In this document: positions 1 through 11,500 of the stretch, piece by piece | How positions within the stretch are numbered: the first letter of the stretch is position 1 | How the letters are laid out: the number at the start of each line of letters is the position of its first letter | Assembly (NCBI GenBank): GCA_022710975.1 | Contig: JAKLGA010000010.1 | Coordinates: forward strand, 62,001 to 126,000 | DNA from: Myxococcota bacterium | GTDB lineage: Bacteria; Myxococcota; B64-G9 | Length of the DNA stretch: 64,000 bases | Direction: 5' to 3' | The notes under the pieces: model-generated | Seen by the model: only the letters and a program-made list of their open reading frames with translations | What the model was told of the DNA's origin: nothing | Database searches by the model: none | Program-made: the position numbers and the translations under genes

Positions 1-770
1 AAGCCAGACCACTGGGTCTTCTTCGTAGGGTCCTCGGCGAAGGTGTTCGTGAGCGCCACCGGCAGGGTCATCGACAGCGGCGTCTTGCGGCGCTCGAAGG
101 TCGCGCGGATGGCCCGGACGAGCAGGTCGCCCTCGAAGCCGAAATCCCTGGCGAGCACCAGGAGGTCGTAGAAGTCCTTCATGCGGCTGTTCGCCATGCC
201 GAGCTGCACCATCGCCTCGAGCTTCTCGGCGACCACTGTCTCGCGCGGGTAGGCTCGCAATCGCGGCGCCGGGAAATCCAGCAGGGCTGGGAAGTCGACC
301 ATGGTGGCATCGGGTGTGATGGCATCTCCGAAGCCGACGTCGACCTGAAGGCGTACTTTCGCGTTCGTCACACGCGCGACGAACTCGATGCGGACGCCGC
401 CGTACTCCTGCTCCTCGCGGATGAGGCCGACCGAGAGCGAGCCGAGATCGAAACGGACCCCGTCGTCGGGCACGTCGAGCGCGAGCACCTCGGCGAAGAC
501 CTGGCGCATGTGCTCTTCGCCCGGGTCGCCGGACCCGAGCAGGTCGAGGTCGCGCGTCGCCCGGTGGGGCTTGCCGGTCCACAAGGTGAAAAGCGAGGCC
601 CCCTTCAGCACGAACCGCCCCGCGTGCTTCGACGACGCGAGTCGGAACAGGAGCCGCTCGTTGGCATAGCGCGTGAGCACGAGCTGGAAGTCCTCGCCTT
701 GCTCGCGGGCCAGCCTGAGCAGGCGAGCGCGTACCGAGGCTCCGATGTCTTTGGCCGGCGTCTTTTTCAT
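1..770 (-). CDS. abiEii: AbiEii/AbiGii-type nucleotidyltransferase toxin, 3' end outside window
   Basis: This is the toxin half of an AbiE (type IV) toxin-antitoxin or abortive-infection pair. I translated 256 residues from the ATG at 770 down to the left edge with no stop, so the C-terminus is missing. Family landmarks visible in order are motif I (KGASLFTLW, near residue 56), motif II with the two acidic residues of a nucleotidyltransferase (RDLDLLG, D74 and D76), motif III (QVDVGFGD, D144) and motif IV (AEKLEAM with K183, then KDFYDL with D199). The start overlaps the stop of the upstream antitoxin gene by the 4-bp ATGA at 767-770, so translation is probably coupled. In known members the toxin modifies nucleotides or tRNA; its target here cannot be read from sequence. 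All visible catalytic motifs are intact, so the toxin looks functional as far as it can be seen. Confidence 0.9.
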   Translation of the reverse strand, partial: MKKTPAKDIGASVRARLLRLAREQGEDFQLVLTRYANERLLFRLASSKHAGRFVLKGASLFTLWTGKPHRATRDLDLLGSGDPGEEHMRQVFAEVLALDVPDDGVRFDLGSLSVGLIREEQEYGGVRIEFVARVTNAKVRLQVDVGFGDAITPDATMVDFPALLDFPAPRLRAYPRETVVAEKLEAMVQLGMANSRMKDFYDLLVLARDFGFEGDLLVRAIRATFERRKTPLSMTLPVALTNTFAEDPTKKTQWSG

Positions 771-1375
771 GCCAGCGCTTCCAGGTACGGCCGCATGAGC
801 GCGTAGATGCGGTCGGCGCGGGCGGCTTCGACGAGCGCGTCGATGCTGCCCTTGCGCTTCTTCAGGTAGTCCTTGAGCGCGGCCAGCGCGACCTCGAGGC
901 CGACGTGCCGGCGGAAACGGAAGCAGTCGGCCACCGTCTTCGGGGGCGTGGTGAGCTGCACGTCCACCCCGCCAATGACGCGAGTCTCGACGCCGTGCTC
1001 GCGAGCACGGCCGCTGGCGCGGACGACCTCGAGCTTCGGGTAGGCCAGCTTGGGCATGCGAGCACGGCGATCGATGAGCACCCACACAGCGTGCGGGGAC
1101 TCGGTCGTGAGCCCGTGCACCTGGAGCGCGCTGAGCAGGCAGACGATGGCGTGCGGTACGCGCTTGGCGACCTCGGCGAGGGAGCTCTGCTCGGTGGCGG
1201 GAGCCTCGACGAGTCGATACAGCCCGCGGTCCACGCGCTCGAGCACCCCCCGGTCGCAGAGGCGCTGGAGGTAGGCCCTTGGAATGCCGGCCTCATCGAG
1301 GTCGCGAGCTCGCACCGGTCCCTTCTGGGCGAGTCGCTTGAGGACGTCGTTCTTCGATGTGGGCTTGGGTGCCAT
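767..1375 (-). CDS. abiEi: AbiEi-type antitoxin / autoregulator
   Basis: This 202-residue protein has an N-terminal winged-helix region (about residues 8-55, ending RGVLERVDRGLYRL) followed by the AbiEi-type C-terminal domain (VCLLSALQVHGLT, then the PPKTVADCFRFRRHVG stretch). It is the cognate partner of the downstream nucleotidyltransferase, and the two genes share an ATGA overlap. I chose the ATG at 1375 (MAPKPTSKND). A longer reading frame starts at 1423, but that upstream ATG lies inside the inverted repeat expected to bind the protein. In characterised AbiE systems the antitoxin binds inverted repeats in its own promoter and represses the operon; the repeat at 1373-1424 fits that. Assignment rests on fold landmarks plus the adjacent toxin. 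Confidence 0.88.
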   Translation of the reverse strand: MAPKPTSKNDVLKRLAQKGPVRARDLDEAGIPRAYLQRLCDRGVLERVDRGLYRLVEAPATEQSSLAEVAKRVPHAIVCLLSALQVHGLTTESPHAVWVLIDRRARMPKLAYPKLEVVRASGRAREHGVETRVIGGVDVQLTTPPKTVADCFRFRRHVGLEVALAALKDYLKKRKGSIDALVEAARADRIYALMRPYLEALA

Positions 1376-1424
1376 GATACGTAACGCTGCTCCGTTTATC
1401 CAGTGACCGACATTTCGTATCATG
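1373..1424. promoter_or_regulatory. Inverted repeat, probable AbiEi operator
   Basis: Two 9-bp arms in perfect inverted orientation, CATGATACG (1373-1381) and CGTATCATG (1416-1424), are separated by 34 bp. Similarity continues imperfectly inward for a few bases. The proximal arm includes the start codon of the antitoxin gene. AbiEi proteins are known to bind paired inverted repeats in their promoter, so this is the likely autoregulatory site; binding itself is inferred. Confidence 0.6.
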
Positions 1425-1474
1425 CTCGGTCTCGGATCTCAAGGAGAAAGCCAGGTGGTATCGGCCGTTCATTA

Positions 1475-3088
<1,614 letters not shown>

Positions 3089-3129
3089 GGAGTCATCACC
3101 CTCCCAAAGACGATCTGTTGACTAGCACT

Positions 3130-3143
3130 GTCAGGCGCCTGAC
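3130..3143. promoter_or_regulatory. 14-bp perfect palindrome upstream of the FHA-sigma54 regulator
   Basis: GTCAGGCGCCTGAC is a perfect 14-bp palindrome 42 bp upstream of the regulator's start codon. It could be an operator for that gene. It could equally be a remnant of DNA between the regulator and the decayed glycosyltransferase. No matching second site was noticed. Confidence 0.3.
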
Positions 3144-3178
3144 GCCAGTGGATAACTGCTCTCGGCCCCTGGGGCGCC

Positions 3179-3480
3179 TCAGAGGTGTTTGCCGGCTACC
3201 GCACCGACCTCGCGCTCGTGTACCGGGCGCTCGTGGAGATCGTGACCAACGCGAGACTGGCCGGCTTGTGCGCGAGGATTCCCCGGCGGCCTTTGGCGCG
3301 GCCCTGGTCGGGGCACTGGCCGACCCAGCGCGGCTCCTGGCCTGGGGCGCCCGGGCCCAGGAGGAGGCGCCTCAGCGCTTCCGCTTCGACCGCCAGGTCG
3401 AGGCCGTCACGGACTTGTGCGCCAGGGTCCTGGTTGCCCCGGGCGTCCCGACGGAATGGCTCGGCGAGGCTTTTGCCTGA
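3179..3480 (+). pseudogene. Remnant of a family-4-type glycosyltransferase C-terminal half
   Basis: Two reading frames on the + strand together resemble the end of a group-1 glycosyltransferase. The first (about 3182-3270) reads VFAGYRTDLALVYRALVEIVTNA, like the strand-helix before the donor-binding loop. The second, in another frame (about 3268-3480), reads LVREDSPAAFGAALVGALADP and continues to RFDRQVEAVTDLCARVLV before a stop. The stretch that normally lies between them (the NEGTP...EAMAAG donor-sugar loop) is absent and the frame changes, so this is a deletion-bearing relic. No start codon or ribosome site precedes it. The match is by recognition of conserved wording only. Confidence 0.55.
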
Positions 3481-3996
3481 TCTGTTTGAAGGCGATCGAC
3501 AACAGCATCGCGGCGCACAACGTGGGAAAGTGTGGGCAGATTCTCACCCTTGCCAGTGGTTGGGTTAGAAGCGTACACTGCCCAAGACACCGGGGATGAT
3601 ACTCGTCGATGTTTAGGGCTCGGAGGGTGCGCATGCCGAAGGATTCACGGTTGGCGGAGAGATACCCAAGCCCTTGCAGGCTATTCTTCTCATCTTCTGG
3701 CACGCGCAATCAGGCTGTTGGACGAGCCTTTCGCCTGCATCGTTACCGCCGATTTTTTGATATAGCAGCTGCCTGGTGGCAACTTGGCAGTGTCGGGTCT
3801 AGTCGTAAAATGCTTCCGCAGTACAACTTGCTCGCGATCCATAAAAACTTGGGCGTAGACCAGAAGCAGAAATCCTGTTCGCTCGCAAGTATGCGCCGAG
3901 ACGACCTATACCCCTGTGGAGCTGGAGTGAGAATGCGGATTATTGAACACGAAATGAGATAGCTACTCTCTTGCTTACTACGGTAGGAGGCACCAT
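3481..3996. other. Gene-free stretch at the left edge of an AT-rich block
   Basis: No convincing gene is seen here. Base composition drops from GC-rich to clearly AT-richer from about 3580 onward, matching the two following genes rather than the rest of the window. Short open frames in this stretch have no recognisable content or ribosome site. It probably contains the promoter of the lipoprotein gene at 3997 and the left junction of an imported segment. Confidence 0.5.
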
Positions 3997-5553
3997 ATGG
4001 GTAGTGGGCCAGTATTTCAATCAGCACTTGGAATTCTATGCATCATCTTTACCATCGGATGTGGTAATCGTAAAGTCGAAGAGCAGTCCACCGCTCTAAA
4101 AAGTAGTAGTCTAAACGTAATTTCAAAATCGAGCGAGCGGGATTCATCCAACGGAAGTTCCTTTGTGCCTGAAATTCAGAAAGAAGTTGAATCCAACAGG
4201 AACCATGCGAGGGATAACGCGTATTTTGATAATAACAATGGTGTCTACGGACGTGGGCTTAAGATCCCTGGCTGGAAAACAATGCGGACGCAAACAGATT
4301 TTGAGCGTGAGTATTCGCCGGAATTGCTGAAAGAGATGGCCAAGACGAATGTGCCATTGCGCCTACTCCTTGATTCATCGCGAAAATCTAATGAAGCAGC
4401 GGCTGAAGGAGAAATCCAGGCTTTGCCTCCAGTCAGCCCCCCTGAATATTGCTCAATGGATTCATCGGACATTGTAATTGAAAAAAGTGCCATTACTGCA
4501 AATGGCACCATCAAACAAATCGTTGCTGACACAGAGAATGGTTTTAAGTACATTATAACTGATAAAGAAATTTCATTCTATCATGACGAGAGCATTACCA
4601 ATAGAGTTGCTCTGCTGGGAGAGAAACCTGCTACCTACTCCAGCTATTGCAATGGAAAGTGGTTGGTAGCCGCTGAGATTGGCGAACCCTTAAGCAGGAG
4701 AACTGTTTCACGGATTGTCAGCGACACAGGAACGGAGTTATGGAGCGTCCCCGGTGATGTAATTTCTGTTTCATGCAATGGCGATAATGTGATAACGATG
4801 GAATTTGATAATGATGGTTCAACTTCCGGTTTGACCTTCTTGAAGCGCGATAGGAGTCCAATTCAATTGAAGTTAGCATCTGACGGATTCCGTACCGTAG
4901 AGGCCTGTGCAACGAATAGTGGTTCGATAACAATCGAGGGCAATTCGCGGACTCGGCTAGCTTTCAATGATATCAGCGGAACTCCAGTAAAAGAAATTCA
5001 GATCGGTCATCCTTGTAATATTGCCAGTTGCGATCTTGGCATTGGAAGGTACTTTCTCTCGTGCATAGATCCTGCATCTAAGACTGGCTACTTGGCTGTA
5101 TATTCCGACACAGGTGAGGAAGTAAACCGGGCTTGGAATGCTTTCGTTGGTGACAGCATTATTGCGCTTGATAAGAAGTCATCGAGAGTATTTATTGGGA
5201 AATCCTGTGGCGGTGGGATTGTCTACGACTTTCTGCATGATACAGTATTGTGCCGCGTGAAAGAGCTTTCAGGCCAGGATGACAATTCTTCTCCCCGACC
5301 GAAGAGTCTGGACAGTCTACGGATTATCCAGGCTATACTGGATGGCGATTCTCTGGGATATGTTGGTCGAAGAAAGCTGCCTGTCGATAGTCTTGGCCAC
5401 AGAAGAGGGGAGAATTCTATCGTACTGACGAGCCTCTCAGGGAGAATACTGTTGACAGAGAGATCTGATCAGCATGTCTATTCTCTATTTGTTAGAGCAG
5501 GTAGCGTTGGGTATTCGACTGGAAGCGGAGTGTATTTTATTCGTCGCAAGTAG
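3997..5553 (+). CDS. Secreted lipoprotein, probable beta-propeller-like body
   Basis: The 518-residue product begins with a short hydrophobic segment and a lipobox ending IFTIGC, so it is predicted to be lipid-anchored. The start at 3997 follows GGTAGGAGG. Residues about 24-130 are Ser/Asn-rich and polar, like a linker. The rest (about 150-518) consists of alternating short beta-type segments with repeated turns (for example WSVPGDVISVSCNGDNVIT, LAVYSDTGEEV, IVLTSLSGRILLTERS), which resembles a WD40/PQQ-type propeller without a clear family signature. The gene is AT-richer than its neighbours and uses codons like the first third-kilobase block of the next gene, 37 bp downstream. The two are probably one transcript and were probably acquired together. 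No specific function is assigned. Confidence 0.75.
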   Translation: MGSGPVFQSALGILCIIFTIGCGNRKVEEQSTALKSSSLNVISKSSERDSSNGSSFVPEIQKEVESNRNHARDNAYFDNNNGVYGRGLKIPGWKTMRTQTDFEREYSPELLKEMAKTNVPLRLLLDSSRKSNEAAAEGEIQALPPVSPPEYCSMDSSDIVIEKSAITANGTIKQIVADTENGFKYIITDKEISFYHDESITNRVALLGEKPATYSSYCNGKWLVAAEIGEPLSRRTVSRIVSDTGTELWSVPGDVISVSCNGDNVITMEFDNDGSTSGLTFLKRDRSPIQLKLASDGFRTVEACATNSGSITIEGNSRTRLAFNDISGTPVKEIQIGHPCNIASCDLGIGRYFLSCIDPASKTGYLAVYSDTGEEVNRAWNAFVGDSIIALDKKSSRVFIGKSCGGGIVYDFLHDTVLCRVKELSGQDDNSSPRPKSLDSLRIIQAILDGDSLGYVGRRKLPVDSLGHRRGENSIVLTSLSGRILLTERSDQHVYSLFVRAGSVGYSTGSGVYFIRRK

Positions 5554-5590
5554 TTGCATGCTTGATAGGCGCAAGGATTGGGGTGATCCG

Positions 5591-8500
5591 ATGATGAAGT
5601 ACCTCGTCGGAGTTATTATCGTAGGAATTGCGACAATTTCGGTGAACGTTTCAGGTTACGAGTGGCCTGGCCGAAATATCGTACGAGTGACCGGAGTTGT
5701 GGGTGAGGCGAGAGAAGCGCGTCGATTTCATAATGGCGTTGACATGGCGTATCCGAATTGTACTCCAATCTATCACGTGTTGGCAAATGGATATTGCAGG
5801 CGGCACAGGATGATGGATAGCACCAGACATCTACCTGCACCCTGGGTGTCCGTTGATGCATTTCTTGATGAATCTGAATCACAGATGGCCGCCTATGTAC
5901 ATTTGTCTGCTAACTTCAACGACAATTGCGGGAAAGACTGCGATTGTGACATTGACATGTGCGAAAACGGAGAACCAGTTGAAGGGGGACCAATTGGCGC
6001 AGTCTGCGGATATAGGTTTCCGCAACACCTACATTTTATTCACGGACCCAGAGATGAGGGCAGTCGTTTAGGTGGGGAATATAATCCTCTATTACAGAGT
6101 AACTTGGATGCCTATCTTGACACAGTGCCTCCGTACATGGAGGGAGTCTGGCCTGGAGAAACTCCATTTGTTGAGTTGTGTCCAGAAGATAACGAGGCGG
6201 ATCTCGATGAGGCGATTTGCCAGGGACGCGTATTCCAAACAAATCAAGACTATACAATAGTATCTGGAAAGGTGGATGCTGTTGTCAGAGCGAAAGATTT
6301 CTATACTCCAGAGCCAGGTGGAGTCGCAGATGTTGGTACCAGAACAGGAGTATTTGCTCTGGGCTTCGGAGTTGCGGATGAAGCGGTCGGCTATTGGTAT
6401 AGAGAACCGGAGCAGAGGATACAGTTTACTGCAAATCCGGCATCCTTAGCAAACGCACTGGTGTTCAGGACTTCCTCGCCGCCACAAGACGAAAGAATGC
6501 CCATAGAATATATCGTTACAAACGATATGTTTAGAATCGGTCTGCCTGTTCCGGGGGTGTTGTTGGATTCTGGTTGGAATACTCTGGAGTCAGATTCCGA
6601 GGAGGACCAGAATGACGCCGAAAGTATTTCAGATGCTGCTTTTCCTGATGGAAAGTATTCGTTTGTGCCCTGCGTTTGGGATGTGAGTGAAAACTATGCT
6701 TGCGTGAGGAAGAGCGTAATCGTCGACAATTTCAAGCCGAAAGTTCGGATGATAACAATTCGTGGGGTCGGCGCATCCATCGAGCATCTAGCGAAAATTG
6801 GTGACGTAGTCCTTGTTGAAATACTGTTCGATCAGGAAATGGATTCAGATGTAAAACCGACAATTAGACTAAATGAATCCGGAGAGGAAATCGCGACAAG
6901 TGGCGAATGGGTGAAAGGGTATTCTGGAATCATCGATACTTATGCGGTTTCAATCAGGATGCCTCAGCTGCAGACACAGTTGTCAAAAGAGCAACAGATG
7001 ACCATTGTTCGGGTGAAAGGCTTGGGAACTGAAGATAGAGATATTTCGACCGAGTTGTCGGTCGTCGATGATGAAGAGAAAACACCGATTGTGTTATGGG
7101 CTGACCTGGTTCGTCCAATGCCGAGTGTGGCTAGCTGGGTCGGACCAGTGGTCGAGTGCGGCGATCTGGAGGTCATCCCTGCGTTAGAAGACGAGCCAGA
7201 TAGGTTATCGCTTGAAGGGGAGAGCGTGCCATTGGACCAGCGCCTTGGAACTTCGGTGTTGTATATCCAGAAAGTTTTCCCTGCGATGTCAATTGCAGCG
7301 CTTGATCTCGGTGGACTGAATGAGAGAGTAGATTTTAGTGGATTCGAGGGTGGAAGTGAGTATCTTTGGTATATTGTCCTCCAGGATTCTGCTGGAAACT
7401 ATGATCAGATTAGCGAGAATGAAAATGATGGTGATAGACAGACATTCAACACTTTTACGGTTGCTGAGTGCGATAATGAAGCAGGCTGCGATATTGTGGC
7501 CTGCAAGTCTGATGAAAGGACTTGTGAAAGGATTCCGAACTGCCCTCCTCCAGGCAGTGGCGAGACATGCAAGAGCTACAATTGCGTGAGTAGTACTCGC
7601 GGAGAAGGAAGATGTCTTGCAGTAGCGACCGACGACTGTGATCCGTCCCCAGATCCGAATGACCCTGACTACGACCCTCGCAGCCAGGACTGGACCGACG
7701 ACAACGTGGACCTCGCCGACCAGGTCCCGACCATGGAGAATGTGACGAACCTCCGGCCGGACTCGGAGATCGCCATCCTCGGTGCCGGAGTCTACCCCGC
7801 CACCTTCGGCCTCCTGGCCGAGTTCGGCGAGGACGCGCGGCTGGTTGGAACCCGGCTGGCCCCTGCCAGCCTCGCGGGCGTGAAGCTCCTGATCGTGCCC
7901 TCGGGAGCACTGCGGAACCAGGAACCCCAGGGGCTCGCGGAAGGGCTGCGCGCCTTCGCAGAGACCGGTGGTCAGGTCATCGTCATGGGACAACCCTATG
8001 GGCGGGACTTCGGGGCGGTTCCTGGACCGGTCGCCGGATACGGCTGGCAAGAAGACCTCATGTGCTGGATCGGAAACCTGTACTTCGGCGAGGACTACGC
8101 CGAGCACCCGGTCATGTCCTCGGTCGGCACCAGCTCGAGTGGCAGAGGAGTCATGACCCTGCCTGTCGACGGCCACTTCACGGGTTGGCCAGGCGATGCC
8201 GAGGTCTGGCTTCGAAGGGTCAGCACCAACCAGGCTGCCGTGGTGCGCTATCCAATCGGTCTCGGAGCCATCATGGTGAGCGCCGCGTACCTCGACCATG
8301 ACAGGGTGCGGGCGTTCCGGTTGCGTTCTGCAGAGGCCGTGCGCGGTGGCCAGCTCCTCGACGAGGAGGAGTTCTTCCGCGACCTGGTGACCTGGCTCAA
8401 GGACCCTCGACCTGAGGCTGAGTTCGCCCGGGTGTCTGACGGGCAGGCGAACGTCCCCCTGGTCCTGCACGTCACGAACGACTCGCCGGGCGCGGAGCGC

Positions 8501-11500
8501 GCAGCCGCAGCCAAGATCATGGTGATGGACCCGAGCCGGACCTACACCATGTGGCAGGCCGAGGTGCCGGTCGACCTCGTGGAAGGGGCGTCTGCCGATC
8601 TCTCGTTGGCCGTGCCCTTCGATTGGACCCGCTTCCACCAGGGTGCTGGTGGCTCTCCTTTCTATCCGCCCGTGGGCATCTGGCACACGCAGATCGAGCT
8701 GCTGGACGCCGAGGGGAACGTGATCCGCGATGACCGCGAGGCGCTGAGCGGCCGATTCGTGGTGCCCGCCGAGGCCGGCGAAGACGCATGGTTCGACCCG
8801 AATGAAGTGACGCTGAGCATTCTCGTGGAGCGCTCCAGCATGCCTGCGGGCATGGAGGGTCGCTACCGATTCGAGATCGGGAACCAGGGGCCAGCGGCCC
8901 GGCGTCTCCGGCTGGAGCTCAACAGGTTCGGCAGGCGTGAGCTCCTGCTGGCCGCGACGGCCGAGGTTGCGCCCAGCGATATGTGGGTGCCGGAGTACTC
9001 CACCGGCGATTCGGTCACCGGAGAATTCCAGGTCGTGGCGCGGGTGTTCGATGCAGACACGGATGAACTCCTCGCCATGGCGCGGAAGTCGCTCTGGTTC
9101 CTCGAATTCCCGGTAGCCATGTCGGCCGAGGCGTTGCCGGAGTATCCCGGGGCAGGCGCGGTCGTCTCCGTGGAGGTGGGCTTCCGCAACCTGACAGACG
9201 TGGATCTCAGCGGGACGCTCGAACTGGAGATGGATGGCCTGACCGCTCCGTGGACGGCTCCGGTGACCCTCGGTCCGGCCGCAGACGGCCGAGTGACCAC
9301 CACGGTGCAAGTGCCGGATCTGGCCTGGCCGGGAGAGACCTACCTGGTGATCGCCCGGATGATCGCGGCCGATGGCCAGCCGCTGGGCAATGCCCAGGAC
9401 CCGATCGTCGTGTACCAGCCCGGCATCCGACCTTGGGTCGAGGTCCGGACCGACCGGGATGTCTACCAGCGCGGGGACGAGCTGCGGGTCGAGGTCGAGG
9501 TCCGGAACGAAGGGGAGGAGGGTGGCGCGCTACCCTACAAGCTCACGGTGGGCGATTTCGGGTCGTTCGAGGGCGAGATGACCTTGGCGCAGGGTGGCAC
9601 CTCGGTCTTGAACCGGCAGGTGACCGTGCCCGCGGATCTCGTGCGCGGTGGGGACGTCGCGATCATGTTCGAGACCTGGCAGGCCACTGGCTTCAAGCAC
9701 GTGACGGTCGAGGTGCCTTCGCTGGCCATCGTTCCGGTGGTCCAGGCCCTGCCTGGTGGGATCCTGGTCACCGGTGAGGTGCGTCAGACCGGTACGGCTC
9801 CTCTTGCCGGAGCCCTTGGATGCAGGCTCTGGGGACCTGGCGGTTCGCTCGAGGCGGAGCAAGTGTTCCTGGACTTTGTGGTTCCAGGCACGGTGGGGCA
9901 ACCCTTCACCTGCACACTTCCAGTAGGCGCTCTCGAGCGGGGGGCGTACCTTGTCGAGGTGGTGGCCAGCTCGCCCCAGGCGGTATCCGAGGCGCGCGTC
10001 GAGCGCCAGCTCGCCGCCGACTTCGAGATGCTTCAAGCTGACCTCGTCTGCATGGATCTGGCGGCGAACGGAGCCTGCCTCACTTCCTTCCTCCTGGGCG
10101 AGGACTTCGGGCGGCCCGTTCATCTGGTGAACCGGGGTGACTTCTTCTACCCGGAGGTCCGCGTCTCGCGGTCCCTGCCCGAGGTGGGCATCGCGTGGGA
10201 GGCAGTGGCCTCGTTGCCGCCGCGGTCCGTGGTCGAGGTGCGGCCTGCGGCCGCCGTGCCGGTGCCGTTCTTCCAGAACGCCGCCTCCTGGATCGAATGC
10301 CCCTCGGTGATCACCCCCACGTCCATGGAGCTCCAGGCCCTGGTGCCGGGCGGTTTCTCGGAGCTCGGCTCCGAGACTGCCCTGGTGCTCACCCCCCTGC
10401 TCGAGCTGGAGGTGACCCAGGTTGCCTACGACGCCTGCAGCGGCGCTCCACTCCAGATCAGCGTGGCCGGCTCGGCACGCGGACCTTCGCTGGCCGGGCC
10501 GCTGGACGTGCGGGTGCTCGTGGAGGTGCCTGACGCCGGGTTGTCTCGCGAGGTGCAGGCGACCCTGGCCCCTGGCGCTGCCTCGTTCTCCCAGGATCTC
10601 GAGCTCTCCGTGCCGTCGGCCCTCGGGCCGGGGACCCACGCGGTTCGCCCGCGCTGGCTCCGCCCGGTGGTTGCGCCCCATCTGCTGCCTTTCGCCGCGA
10701 CCGTGGCAGGCGGGAGCTTCGCCGTGGGCGGCGCGGGGCTGGATGCGACCCTGGTCACCAGGCCCCTGGCTGCGGGCGAGGCCGGACTTCTGGCCCTCTC
10801 CAATCCTGGCCAGACCGGCGGCTGGGTGGATTGGCGCATCCTTCTGGCAGATGCAGGCGGCAGGCGCTGGCTCGAGCTCGAGGGGGGCGGAGAGCTCGCG
10901 GGCTGCGGCGGCGCGGGCCTGGACCTTCCGTTCACCGTCCCTGACGGGCTCCAGGGCGGGCGGTACTCCCTGTCGCTCGAGACCTCCCTCGATGGCGGCT
11001 CGCCTTCGTGGCGCAGGTGGGACCTGGATCTCGCCGGCCTCGAGGCCGGAATGGACCTGTGGACCAGCCAGGACGTGTACCGGAGCGGGCTGCCGGTCCA
11101 GGGCCTGGGGACGCTCACCGGGGGGCCGCTGCCCATCGCGGGCGGTTCCCTGCATCTCGAGGTGGTCCGGCTCGCGGCCGGCGCCGGGGTCGCGGCGCCC
11201 GGGTGGCCTGCCTTCGGTGCGGGCCCGGCCAGGACGATGGCGGTGGATGGCGCGGGAGAGATCTCCTCGCCGCGGCTCCTGTGGGAGCAGTCGCCGGCCG
11301 AGCTCTCCGGCGGCTGGCCCGGCGAGCGGGGCCCCGCGGTCGCCGACCTCACCGGAGACGGAGCGGCCGATCTGGTGGTGGCCAGCGTCGATGGCCAGGT
11401 GCGTGCGCTGCGCGGCTCGGACGGGGGCCTGCTGTGGACCTACACGGCCCCTGCCGGCCTGAGCGCCTCGGTCCCGGCGGTGGACGATCTGGATGGAGAC

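Noticed and set aside
3600-3962. 117-codon frame on the + strand in the AT-rich intergenic stretch
   Set aside because: No recognisable domain, no ribosome site and odd residue composition; most likely random.
5474-5590. Upstream in-frame start of the giant gene
   Set aside because: It overlaps the previous gene by 80 bp, lacks a ribosome site and would bury the signal peptide.
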